Origin: UBA10906 sp049296695
Lineage (GTDB): Bacteria; Pseudomonadota; Gammaproteobacteria; Methylococcales; Methylomonadaceae
Direction of reading: 5' to 3'
Assembly: GCA_049296695.1 (NCBI GenBank)
Contig: JBAQSX010000155.1
Span: forward strand, 1 to 64,000
Length of the DNA stretch: 64,000 nt
Part shown: piece by piece, positions 8,828-16,116 of the stretch
How the letters are laid out: each line of letters opens with the position of its first letter
Position numbering within the stretch: the first letter of the stretch is position 1
Program-made: the position numbers and the translations under genes
The notes under the pieces: generated by a model
What the model was told of the DNA's origin: nothing
Seen by the model: only the letters and a program-made list of their open reading frames with translations
Databases searched by the model: none

Positions 8828-8860
8828 GGCAGACAAAGCGCAGCTTGCACTTTGTCTGCC
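8828..8860 (+). promoter_or_regulatory. Long hairpin in the pnp leader (RNase III-type site)
   Basis: GGCAGACAAAG and CTTTGTCTGCC form an 11-bp perfect stem that continues inward with one mismatch. It ends 38 nt before the pnp start codon. In E. coli a leader stem here is cut by RNase III and lets PNPase repress its own mRNA; the position and shape suggest the same. Confidence 0.6.
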
Positions 8861-8898
8861 TGTCTCTCAAGCAAAACTCTATACACAGGAATCTCCAA

Positions 8899-10998
8899 GT
8901 GAATCCGATTAGGAAAGAATTTCAGTACGGCGACCGCAAAGTAACGCTGGAAACGGGCGAAATTGCACGTCAAGCCGATGGCGCGGTTATCATTGATGTC
9001 GAAGGCACAGCGTTACTGGTCACTGTTGTGGGCAAAAAAGAAGCCTCTTCAGGCGATTTTTTCCCCTTAACCGTTGTTTATCAAGAAAAAGCCTACGCTG
9101 CGGGTAAAATTCCGGGTGGTTTTTTCAAACGTGAAGGCAGACCTTCTGAACAAGAAACCTTAACCTCGCGTTTAATCGACCGTCCGATTCGTCCTTTATT
9201 CCCCGAAGGTTATAACAACGAAGTGCAAATCATCGCTACGGTGATGTCACTCAATCCTGACGTTAATCCAGAAATCGCGGCATTATTAGGCGCGTCTGCG
9301 GCTTTGGCTGTTTCAGGTCTACCGTTTAATGGCCCGATTGGCGCGGCATGTGTGGGTTATAAAGACGGCGGGTATTTACTCAATCCGTCCCCAAGCGCGT
9401 TAAAAGAATCACAATTGACTTTAGTGGTTGCAGGTACAGCGAACGCGGTATTAATGGTGGAATCAGAAGCCGATTGTTTATCTGAAGAAGTGATGCTGGG
9501 CGCGGTATTGTTTGGTCATGAACAAATGCAAACCGCCATTACTGCCATTAATGAATTTGCCGCCGATGCTGGCGCGGGTGTGGTGACTTGGACTGCGCCT
9601 GAAACCAAAGCCGAATTAACCGCCTTAATTAAAGAAGCCGCCGAAACCGACATCAAAGCCGCTTATACCGTGGCAGAAAAATTAGTGCGTCAAGAACAAC
9701 TTAAAGCCATTAGAGCCGCTTTAGTCGAAAAATTCAGTGCAGACGAAGCGCACAGCGTTGCTGATATTCGTAGCGTTATCGAACACTTAGAATATACCAT
9801 CGTGCGTAATGCCATTTTAAATGACAGCACCCGCATTGACGGTCGTCCTTTAGATAAAATCCGCCCTATCAGCATTCGCACAGGCGTATTGCCCCGCACC
9901 CACGGTTCAGCCTTGTTCACACGCGGCGAAACTCAAGCAATCGTGGTTGCCACTTTAGGCACGCAACGTGACGCGCAAATCATTGACGCGTTAGCGGGTG
10001 AATACAAAGAACCGTTCATGTTGCATTACAACTTCCCTCCGTACAGCGTCGGTGAAACAGGACAAGTCGGCTCACCCAAACGCCGCGAAATAGGTCACGG
10101 GCGTTTAGCTAAACGTGGCGTACTTGCCGCATTGCCAAATATGGACGAGTTTCCTTATAGCATTCGCGTGGTCTCAGAAATTACCGAATCGAACGGCTCT
10201 AGCTCAATGGCATCGGTGTGTGGCAGTAGCTTAGCCTTAATGGACGCTGGCGTTCCGATGAAATACCCAGTCGCTGGTATTGCGATGGGCTTGATTAAAG
10301 AAGGCGATAATTTTGCCGTTTTGTCTGACATCATGGGTGATGAAGACCATCTAGGCGATATGGACTTTAAAGTGGCAGGCGCAGAACATGGCATCACCGC
10401 TTTGCAAATGGATATTAAAATTGACGGCATCACCGCTGAAATTATGCAATCTGCACTCGCGCAAGCTAAAACAGGTCGTTTGCATATTTTGAGTGAAATG
10501 AATAAAGCCTTGTCTAGCACTCGCGAACAAATGTCAGACTTCGCGCCGCGCATTATCACTTTCAAAATTGACCCCAGCAAAATCCGCGAAGTCATTGGCA
10601 AAGGTGGCGCGACTATTCGCAACATTACCGAACTCACTGGCGCGAGCATTGATTTAAGTGATGATGGCGTAGTGAAAATTGCCTCAGTGGATAAAGCCGC
10701 AGGTGAAGAAGCGTGGCGCATGATTGCTGAAATCACTGAAGAAGTGGAAGTGGGCAAAATTTACGAAGGTAAAGTGGTGCGTTTAATGGATTTCGGCGCG
10801 TTTGTGACCATTTTACCCGGCAAAGATGGGCTGGTGCATATTTCGCAAATCTCTGATGAGCGCGTGGATAAAGTCAGCGATAAATTAAATGAAGGCGATG
10901 TAGTGCGCGTTAAGGTATTAGAAATTGACCGCCAAGGCAGAGTGCGTTTAAGTATTAAAGAAGCTGAAAAAGAACAACAAGCCGCTGTTACTGAATAG
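8899..10998 (+). CDS. pnp: Polyribonucleotide nucleotidyltransferase (PNPase)
   Basis: A 699-residue phosphorolytic 3'-5' exoribonuclease of the degradosome. Two RNase PH domains (about 1-210 and 305-540) flank a helical domain. A KH domain (KIREVIGKGGATIRNI) and an S1 domain (GKVVRLMDFGAFV) close the protein. I chose the GTG at 8899, preceded by ACAGGAA, because the protein from there (NPIRKEFQYGDRKVTLETG) aligns with the start of other PNPases. The in-frame upstream ATG at 8845 lies inside the leader hairpin. It follows rpsO as in most gammaproteobacteria and ends in a strong terminator. Confidence 0.96.
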   Translation: MNPIRKEFQYGDRKVTLETGEIARQADGAVIIDVEGTALLVTVVGKKEASSGDFFPLTVVYQEKAYAAGKIPGGFFKREGRPSEQETLTSRLIDRPIRPLFPEGYNNEVQIIATVMSLNPDVNPEIAALLGASAALAVSGLPFNGPIGAACVGYKDGGYLLNPSPSALKESQLTLVVAGTANAVLMVESEADCLSEEVMLGAVLFGHEQMQTAITAINEFAADAGAGVVTWTAPETKAELTALIKEAAETDIKAAYTVAEKLVRQEQLKAIRAALVEKFSADEAHSVADIRSVIEHLEYTIVRNAILNDSTRIDGRPLDKIRPISIRTGVLPRTHGSALFTRGETQAIVVATLGTQRDAQIIDALAGEYKEPFMLHYNFPPYSVGETGQVGSPKRREIGHGRLAKRGVLAALPNMDEFPYSIRVVSEITESNGSSSMASVCGSSLALMDAGVPMKYPVAGIAMGLIKEGDNFAVLSDIMGDEDHLGDMDFKVAGAEHGITALQMDIKIDGITAEIMQSALAQAKTGRLHILSEMNKALSSTREQMSDFAPRIITFKIDPSKIREVIGKGGATIRNITELTGASIDLSDDGVVKIASVDKAAGEEAWRMIAEITEEVEVGKIYEGKVVRLMDFGAFVTILPGKDGLVHISQISDERVDKVSDKLNEGDVVRVKVLEIDRQGRVRLSIKEAEKEQQAAVTE

Positions 10999-11030
10999 TT
11001 ATTAAGCTGGTTATTGTTTTTTATTATTAA

Positions 11031-11056
11031 AAAGAGCCGTGAGGCTCTTTTTTTTT
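11031..11056 (+). terminator. Intrinsic terminator after pnp
   Basis: AAAGAGCC-GTGA-GGCTCTTT followed by a T run. It lies between the convergent pnp and HNH genes. The reverse strand also has A/T tracts, so it may work both ways. Confidence 0.85.
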
Positions 11057-11065
11057 GGAGAAATT

Positions 11066-11719
11066 TTATGAATTAATAATATCTTCAAAAAACTCTTTTC
11101 TAGTACCTTTGAAACTGTTAATTAATTCTTTTTGAACTTCGGGGAAATGTTCAAATGCTCGCATCCAAATTGACCAAAAGCCAGATTTTAAAGCTAAATC
11201 TTTTATTGTTTCAATATCACAAGTATTATTTTGATATTTTATAAGATAACGTTGCGCTAATTCCCATACTTGTTTACGCTCTTGCCATAATTTATCATGT
11301 CCAGCATAACCATTACGATTTGGAATTCTATCTAAACGGACTAAATTAAGTAATGCTTGCGCTTTTGATTTTAACTCATCTGTTATTATTGGATTACATT
11401 GAATATAGCCACTTTCTAAATAAATAAAAACATCAAAGGTATTATTGCAATGAGGTAATAGAATATCAGCAACTGATTTTGTACCTTTACAAGAATTGCA
11501 ATTTGTACAAGATAGCAAAAAATTATCCCACTTAAACATGTCTAACGGATAAGAATCTTTATGTTTAATATGTTCAACATCTAATGCCGAATAAAACCCT
11601 TGCCGTTCGCAATAACTACAAAAATTACCTATTGCTGCAATTAAATCACCTTTAGCTGTGCCATAAGGATTATAAATGCTTTGATTAATTGTATATAAAC
11701 TTTTATTTACTGGGCGCAT
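11066..11719 (-). CDS. HNH endonuclease, PtuB-like partner of the ATPase
   Basis: A 217-residue predicted nuclease with an HNH/ββα-metal core. Zinc cysteines are Cys34-Cys37 (FCSYCE) and Cys71-Cys74 (SCTNCNSC, with Cys77 beyond). The catalytic centre is VEHIKHKD (His50, His53) with Asn66 in WDNFLL. The ATG directly follows the ATPase stop codon with no gap, so the two are translated together. An ATPase followed by a small HNH protein is the layout of Septu (PtuA-PtuB) and of the effector module of some retrons. No reverse transcriptase is seen nearby. It could also be a restriction-like or homing-type nuclease, but the tight pairing favours a two-gene defence system. Confidence 0.7.
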   Translation of the reverse strand: MRPVNKSLYTINQSIYNPYGTAKGDLIAAIGNFCSYCERQGFYSALDVEHIKHKDSYPLDMFKWDNFLLSCTNCNSCKGTKSVADILLPHCNNTFDVFIYLESGYIQCNPIITDELKSKAQALLNLVRLDRIPNRNGYAGHDKLWQERKQVWELAQRYLIKYQNNTCDIETIKDLALKSGFWSIWMRAFEHFPEVQKELINSFKGTRKEFFEDIINS

Positions 11720-12985
11720 TTACTTAAATTCGGTTTTTCTTTCGGCTTGCATTAATGCAATATAAACAGGGTCGTTATTAAATTCTAATTCTATGGCATC
11801 TAATTGCTGTTTAAGTTGTTTAGTTTGGGCATCATTGCTAGAGTTTTTTCCTTGCTCTATTAAATCAAAGTATTGTGAAGCTAAACGTTGTAATTCAAGA
11901 AAACGCTGACTGCGCTGAACATATTCAACGCCCATTTCAGCTTCAGCAATTTCTTCAATACTTTTAGTAAAAGGTTGTCCTTCTATCTCACCATCTAAAT
12001 TAATAATCTCGTCAGCGCGTAATGACTGCACAATAAATGGCGAATGGGTAGTAACAATAAATTGAATATTAGGAAAAGTTCTTTTAAAGTCAGCAATGAC
12101 CGTCTTTTGCCATTTAGGGTGCAAGTGCATATCTATTTCATCAATTAATACTACACCTTCTGTTTTTATTACCGCATCTTCACCTAAAGGTGGATTTAAT
12201 TTAATAGCGCGATACGCAATATCGGCTGAAATTCGGACAATGTTTTTATAACCGTCACTGAGCATTTCAAATGGCATCCATTCACCATTATCTAATTGCC
12301 CCAACATATCATCGGCTTCCCAACTAAAATGAATGTTTTTCCAATTAGGAATCATGCCAGTAATCGCATTAGTAAAGGCTTTATATAAACCATCATCTTT
12401 ATCAAATTTTAATTTAGCATCTTCAAAGGTTTTAAACCATTCTAAAAATTTACGTTGAAAAGAACTGGAATCTAACGCGTTATAATAGCCATCAAGCCTT
12501 GAACTTTGCTTTGTATAAGAAATTATTTCTTGTTTTTCGGACAAACGAGTAACGCCAAAATAAGCAATTAAAGGTAAGAATACTGGCTGTCCTGTTCTGA
12601 CTTGATTAGTCATCTCTTCTGCTTTATTAATTAATTCTTTGGCATTTTTATAACTGGTTGAGCGGCCCGTTGCTTTATCGGTATCTCTAAACCATTCATA
12701 GTTTTCTCCTAATAAAGTATGCTCAACGCTAATTTTAAAAGGCAATTGAATTTCAAAACTTTCAGGTGAAACAATCACTCTTCTTTTTTCACTTTCTTTT
12801 AATCGACGATTAGGAACACCATCAACACCTAAAAAAAATGTCCCTAAGACAAAAGATAGCGCATCTAAAATACTGGTTTTACCTTGACCATTATCACCAA
12901 TTAAAACGGTCATATTGGGATTAAATGAAAACTCCTTATACTCAAAGCCTTTGAAGTTTTGTATTATAATTTTATTGATTTTCAT
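11720..12985 (-). CDS. ABC/SMC-type AAA ATPase, PtuA-like
   Basis: A 421-residue cytoplasmic ATPase of the RecF/SMC-like class. The start MKINKIIIQNFKGF leads to Walker A GDNGQGKT (residues 30-37). The ABC signature-like MLSDGYKN lies at 241-248, Walker B VVLIDEID at 278-285, and the H-loop TTHSP at 312-316, with a helical segment of about 150 residues between Walker A and the signature. The last 80 residues are coiled-coil-like and end next to the nuclease gene start. This fits Septu PtuA-type ATPases, which assemble with an HNH nuclease against phage. Overall class is certain; the Septu assignment is inferred from architecture and operon. Confidence 0.7.
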   Translation of the reverse strand: MKINKIIIQNFKGFEYKEFSFNPNMTVLIGDNGQGKTSILDALSFVLGTFFLGVDGVPNRRLKESEKRRVIVSPESFEIQLPFKISVEHTLLGENYEWFRDTDKATGRSTSYKNAKELINKAEEMTNQVRTGQPVFLPLIAYFGVTRLSEKQEIISYTKQSSRLDGYYNALDSSSFQRKFLEWFKTFEDAKLKFDKDDGLYKAFTNAITGMIPNWKNIHFSWEADDMLGQLDNGEWMPFEMLSDGYKNIVRISADIAYRAIKLNPPLGEDAVIKTEGVVLIDEIDMHLHPKWQKTVIADFKRTFPNIQFIVTTHSPFIVQSLRADEIINLDGEIEGQPFTKSIEEIAEAEMGVEYVQRSQRFLELQRLASQYFDLIEQGKNSSNDAQTKQLKQQLDAIELEFNNDPVYIALMQAERKTEFK

Positions 12986-13800
12986 AGCATTAACTTTTAT
13001 TTATCAGGATGTGCATTAAGTTGTAATAATATAGAATAATGAAGAAAATTGCAAAAGCGATGGCAAGATTAATTTATAAAATGAATTTTAAATTATTTTT
13101 ACAGAATGCTATAATTTGTCGTCTCAAGCTGAGACTGTCTGTGTTGTTTGGATATAAATAATTAAACTTTATGTAACATATTTTCAGGAATAAAAAAACC
13201 TCATCATCAAATAAACTAGGGTTAATACCTTCCTTTATATATTGCTCAATCACGGATGCAATAAAGGTTGTCCTATTAACCCCCGCAATATTACTTATAA
13301 TTTTATCAAGATTAGTTTTTGTACCAAAAAATTTAAAGAAAAGCTTGCAGATAACTACGATTTAAAGTTGATAAAGGTCTTATCGTTTTTATATCAATCG
13401 CTTTTGGCTCACCACCGTGTAATTGATAATTAGGCGGCAAAAGTCTATTAACGCCACTAATTAGTTGGGCTAGATTTATCAATAGAAAAATACCCCGCCT
13501 AGCATAACTTATTAGATGCCGATAATAATAATATAGCTTTAATTTATCACCTAAATAATCGCGAACTATCATTGGCTTAGTCGATAAATTTATTTTACAT
13601 AAGTAGACTTAAGCTTTTAGTTAGACAAATTAACAATCTTTAGTCTGCTATAAACGAAAAACTATTTTTTAAATGGTTTTTCATTTTATTGTTTTTAAAT
13701 AAATATAAATTTTAAACAGGATTTAATAAATCAGTGGTATTTTGTTATACAGTAGTCATTGAAAACAATTCAGCGGGTTATTTTTTTAATTTAACAGTAG
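12986..13800. other. AT-rich region upstream of ATPase-HNH pair
   Basis: About 800 bp with no intact gene. It holds a 15-bp symmetric motif (GTCTC-AAGCT-GAGAC, 13121-13135), two leftward open frames that look like remnants, and the promoters of the leftward ATPase and the rightward thioredoxin-like gene. Composition is more AT-rich than in the flanking housekeeping genes, which fits an accessory insertion. Confidence 0.4.
13074..13361 (-). pseudogene. Open frame without start codon, possible gene remnant
   Basis: A leftward frame of 95 codons lacks ATG but reads as plausible protein in its first two thirds, with TNLDKIISNIAGVNRTTF followed by an amphipathic helix and NPSLFDDEVFLFL. It begins directly after a stop in its own frame. 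A second leftward frame (79 codons, ATG at 13572) runs into it in another phase, ending at 13333. Together they could be one decayed gene with a frameshift just upstream of the ATPase. I do not recognise the family, and chance open frames in AT-rich DNA remain possible. Confidence 0.25.
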
Positions 13801-13810
13801 GAGTATTTTT

Positions 13811-14365
13811 ATGGTTTCTTTAGAAACGCCATTTTGTGATTTTGGCAAAAAAGCCATCGATTTTGATTTACTAGGTGTTGACGGCAAACGCCACTCATTG
13901 CAACAATGTATGGGTAAGAAGGGCTTGCTGGTGATGTTTATTTGCAATCACTGCCCTTATGTCAAAGCCGTGCATGAGCGTATTTTGCGCGATACCTTGG
14001 AATTAAAAGCCTTAGGTATCAATTCAGTGGCGATTATGTCCAATGACACCGTGGCATATCCTGCCGACTCTTTTGAAAATATGAAACTGATTGCCCAAGA
14101 GCATCAGTATTCATTTCCCTATCTATTTGATGAATCACAAGAAATTGCCAAAGCATATAGTGCGGTCTGTACCCCTGACTTTTTCGGTTATAATAGCGAT
14201 TTTGAATTACAGTATCGCGGACGTTTAGATGCCAGCCGCAAAGAAACCGCGCCGCCTGACACCCGCCGTGATTTATTTGAGGCGATGAAATTAGTGGCTG
14301 ATACTGGCAAAGGGCCACAAGAACAAATCGCAAGCATTGGTTGTTCTATTAAATGGAAAGAATAG
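13811..14365 (+). CDS. Thioredoxin-fold peroxiredoxin-like protein
   Basis: A 184-residue protein of the thioredoxin/AhpC-TSA superfamily. The redox motif is CNHCPY at about residues 45-50, and a cis-proline-like CTPDFFGY lies near residue 118. It lacks a signal peptide, so it probably acts in the cytoplasm as a thiol oxidoreductase or peroxiredoxin-like enzyme. This group of about 180 residues with CNHCPYV is widespread, but its substrate is mostly unknown. It has a good AGGAG ribosome-binding site and looks monocistronic, flanked by the ATPase region and by a short palindromic repeat before pgk. Confidence 0.8.
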   Translation: MVSLETPFCDFGKKAIDFDLLGVDGKRHSLQQCMGKKGLLVMFICNHCPYVKAVHERILRDTLELKALGINSVAIMSNDTVAYPADSFENMKLIAQEHQYSFPYLFDESQEIAKAYSAVCTPDFFGYNSDFELQYRGRLDASRKETAPPDTRRDLFEAMKLVADTGKGPQEQIASIGCSIKWKE

Positions 14366-14437
14366 TTTAGCAATAATGAATAATTAAAAGTTACTATATT
14401 TGCTAGTAAAAAATCGAGTGATTATTAATGTGCATGC

Positions 14438-14465
14438 GTAGAGACGTTGCACTGCAACGTCTGTA
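14438..14465. repeat. Palindromic repeat family A, copy 1
   Basis: GTAGAGACGTTGCA and its near-complement TGCAACGTCTGTAC make a compact hairpin between the thioredoxin-like gene and pgk. The same unit recurs at four other sites in the window with paired base changes. Confidence 0.75.
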
Positions 14466-14559
14466 CAATCCTAATAATGTATTCAATTTTTAGCAGTTTA
14501 ACTATTAATTATTACTTTAATAAAAACAGTTTTTATTCACTATAAAGAGAGAAGTATTT

Positions 14560-15732
14560 ATGTCGATTCAAAGAATGGCTGACCTTGATTTAACTAATAA
14601 ACGGGTATTAATTCGTCAAGATTTAAATGTCCCTGTAAAAAATGGTAAAGTCACCAGCGATATTCGTATTCAAGCCAGTGTGCCTACTATTCAATTAGCC
14701 TTAGAAAAAGGTGCGGCGGTCATGGTGATGTCGCATTTAGGTCGTCCTGAAGAAGGCGTTTATGATGAAGAATCTTCATTAAAACCTGTCGCTGAACGTT
14801 TAGCTGAATTATTAGCTCTGCCTGTGCGTTTAGAAAAAGATTGGATTGACGGCGTTGAAATTTCAGCAGGTGAAGTGGTTTTATGTGAAAACGTGCGGTT
14901 TAATGCAGGTGAAGGTAAAAACAAAGACGAGTTAGGTCAAAAAATGGCGGCATTGTGTGATGTGTTTGTCATGGACGCTTTTGGTACAGCGCACCGTGCG
15001 CAAGCCTCTACCCATAGCGTGGCTAAATTCGCCCCAATCGTTTGCGCGGGCCCTTTACTCGCTAGCGAATTAGACGCTTTAGGCAAAGCTTTAGAAACAC
15101 CAACCAAACCACTAATTGCGATTGTCGGCGGTTCTAAAGTATCGACTAAATTAACGGTATTAGAATCTTTATCACAAAAAGTGGATCAATTAATTGTCGG
15201 CGGTGGTATTGCTAATACTTTTATTGCCGCCGCAGGTTATTCTGTAGGTAAATCTTTATACGAAGCCGATTTAATTCCAGAAGCGCAACGTTTAATTGCT
15301 GCCGCTAAAGCTGTGGGCGCGGATATTCCTATTCCAACTGATGTGGTTTGCGCCAAAGAATTTTCTGATTCTGCGGTGGCGACTATTAAAAAAGTCAGTG
15401 AAGTTGAAGACGATGATTTAATTTTAGATATAGGCCCAGATACTGCTAATTATTATGCTGAGTTATTAAAATCAGCAGGCACTATTGTTTGGAATGGTCC
15501 GGTGGGCGTATTTGAAATTGAACAATTTAGTAATGGCACAAAAGTATTAGCGCATGCAATTGCTGAAAGTAATGCCTTTTCAATTGCAGGTGGAGGTGAT
15601 ACCTTAGCGGCTATTGATAAATATGGCGTAGAAGCGCAAATATCTTATACTTCAACAGGTGGCGGGGCATTTTTAGAATTCTTGGAAGGTAAAGAATTAC
15701 CCGCAGTCACTATTTTAGCCTCACGCGGTTAA
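14560..15732 (+). CDS. pgk: Phosphoglycerate kinase
   Basis: A 390-residue two-domain glycolytic kinase that interconverts 1,3-bisphosphoglycerate plus ADP and 3-phosphoglycerate plus ATP in the cytoplasm. Substrate motifs VLIRQDLNVPVKNGKV near the N-terminus, SHLGRPE around residue 59, and the nucleotide-site GGGDTLAAIDKYG near residue 345 are all intact. Length is typical for bacteria. It has its own GAGAGAAG ribosome-binding site and stands alone here, not next to gap or fba, bracketed by two copies of palindromic repeat family A. Identification is certain. Confidence 0.97.
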   Translation: MSIQRMADLDLTNKRVLIRQDLNVPVKNGKVTSDIRIQASVPTIQLALEKGAAVMVMSHLGRPEEGVYDEESSLKPVAERLAELLALPVRLEKDWIDGVEISAGEVVLCENVRFNAGEGKNKDELGQKMAALCDVFVMDAFGTAHRAQASTHSVAKFAPIVCAGPLLASELDALGKALETPTKPLIAIVGGSKVSTKLTVLESLSQKVDQLIVGGGIANTFIAAAGYSVGKSLYEADLIPEAQRLIAAAKAVGADIPIPTDVVCAKEFSDSAVATIKKVSEVEDDDLILDIGPDTANYYAELLKSAGTIVWNGPVGVFEIEQFSNGTKVLAHAIAESNAFSIAGGGDTLAAIDKYGVEAQISYTSTGGGAFLEFLEGKELPAVTILASRG

Positions 15733-15747
15733 ATTTAATTATTATTA

Positions 15748-15775
15748 GTAGAGACCTTGCACTGCAAGGTCTGTA
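15748..15775. repeat. Palindromic repeat family A, copy 2
   Basis: GTAGAGACCTTGCA pairs with TGCAAGGTCTGTAC. Compared with copy 1, the stem has a G-to-C change on one side matched by the complementary change on the other, so the hairpin is preserved. It lies just after pgk. Confidence 0.75.
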
Positions 15776-15796
15776 CAATCACTTAATTATTCTCTA

Positions 15797-15829
15797 AAAC
15801 CTATCAGGTTTTAAAAGCTTGATAGGTTT
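15797..15829 (+). terminator. Hairpin between pgk and rpoZ
   Basis: AAACCTATCA and TGATAGGTTT pair around a 13-nt loop. The U-tract is weak, so it may be a terminator of pgk or part of the rpoZ leader. Confidence 0.5.
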
Positions 15830-15864
15830 GTTAAATTCTATTTCACCTTAATGGAGATTCTCTC

Positions 15865-16107
15865 ATGGCACGAGTCACAATTGAAGATTGCTTAGATAAT
15901 GTCGAAAACCGTTTTAAATTGGTTTTATTAGCAGCCACTCGGGCGCGTCAATTAAGCCACGGCGCGACTGAATTTTTACCACGCGGTAAAGATAAAGACA
16001 CGGTACTGGCTTTACGCGAAATTGCAGCAGGTCACGTTACTACTGAAAACGTCAACCTTTTGCATCGTGTAGGTGAGACGCACGATTACACCAGTTCATT
16101 GTTTTAA
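15865..16107 (+). CDS. rpoZ: RNA polymerase omega subunit
   Basis: An 80-residue subunit that binds the beta-prime subunit and aids polymerase assembly and ppGpp response. The family start MARVTIEDCLDNVENRFKLV and AATRARQL are intact, and the acidic/basic tail is of normal length. It sits 9 nt before spoT, the same pairing as in E. coli, so polymerase and alarmone genes share a transcript. It has a GGAGA-type ribosome-binding site. The gmk gene that often precedes it is missing here. Confidence 0.96.
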   Translation: MARVTIEDCLDNVENRFKLVLLAATRARQLSHGATEFLPRGKDKDTVLALREIAAGHVTTENVNLLHRVGETHDYTSSLF

Positions 16108-16116
16108 ACCTTAAAG

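Noticed and set aside
8845..8898. Longer pnp reading frame from an upstream ATG
   Set aside because: The extra 18 codons lie in the leader hairpin and do not match PNPase N-termini; GTG at 8899 with ACAGGAA fits the family.
13242..13433. Rightward 63-codon frame
   Set aside because: No ribosome-binding site, low-complexity AT-rich composition, and it lies opposite more protein-like leftward frames.
11066..13800. Retron with PtuAB effector
   Set aside because: No reverse transcriptase or msr/msd-like structure is visible next to the ATPase and HNH genes.
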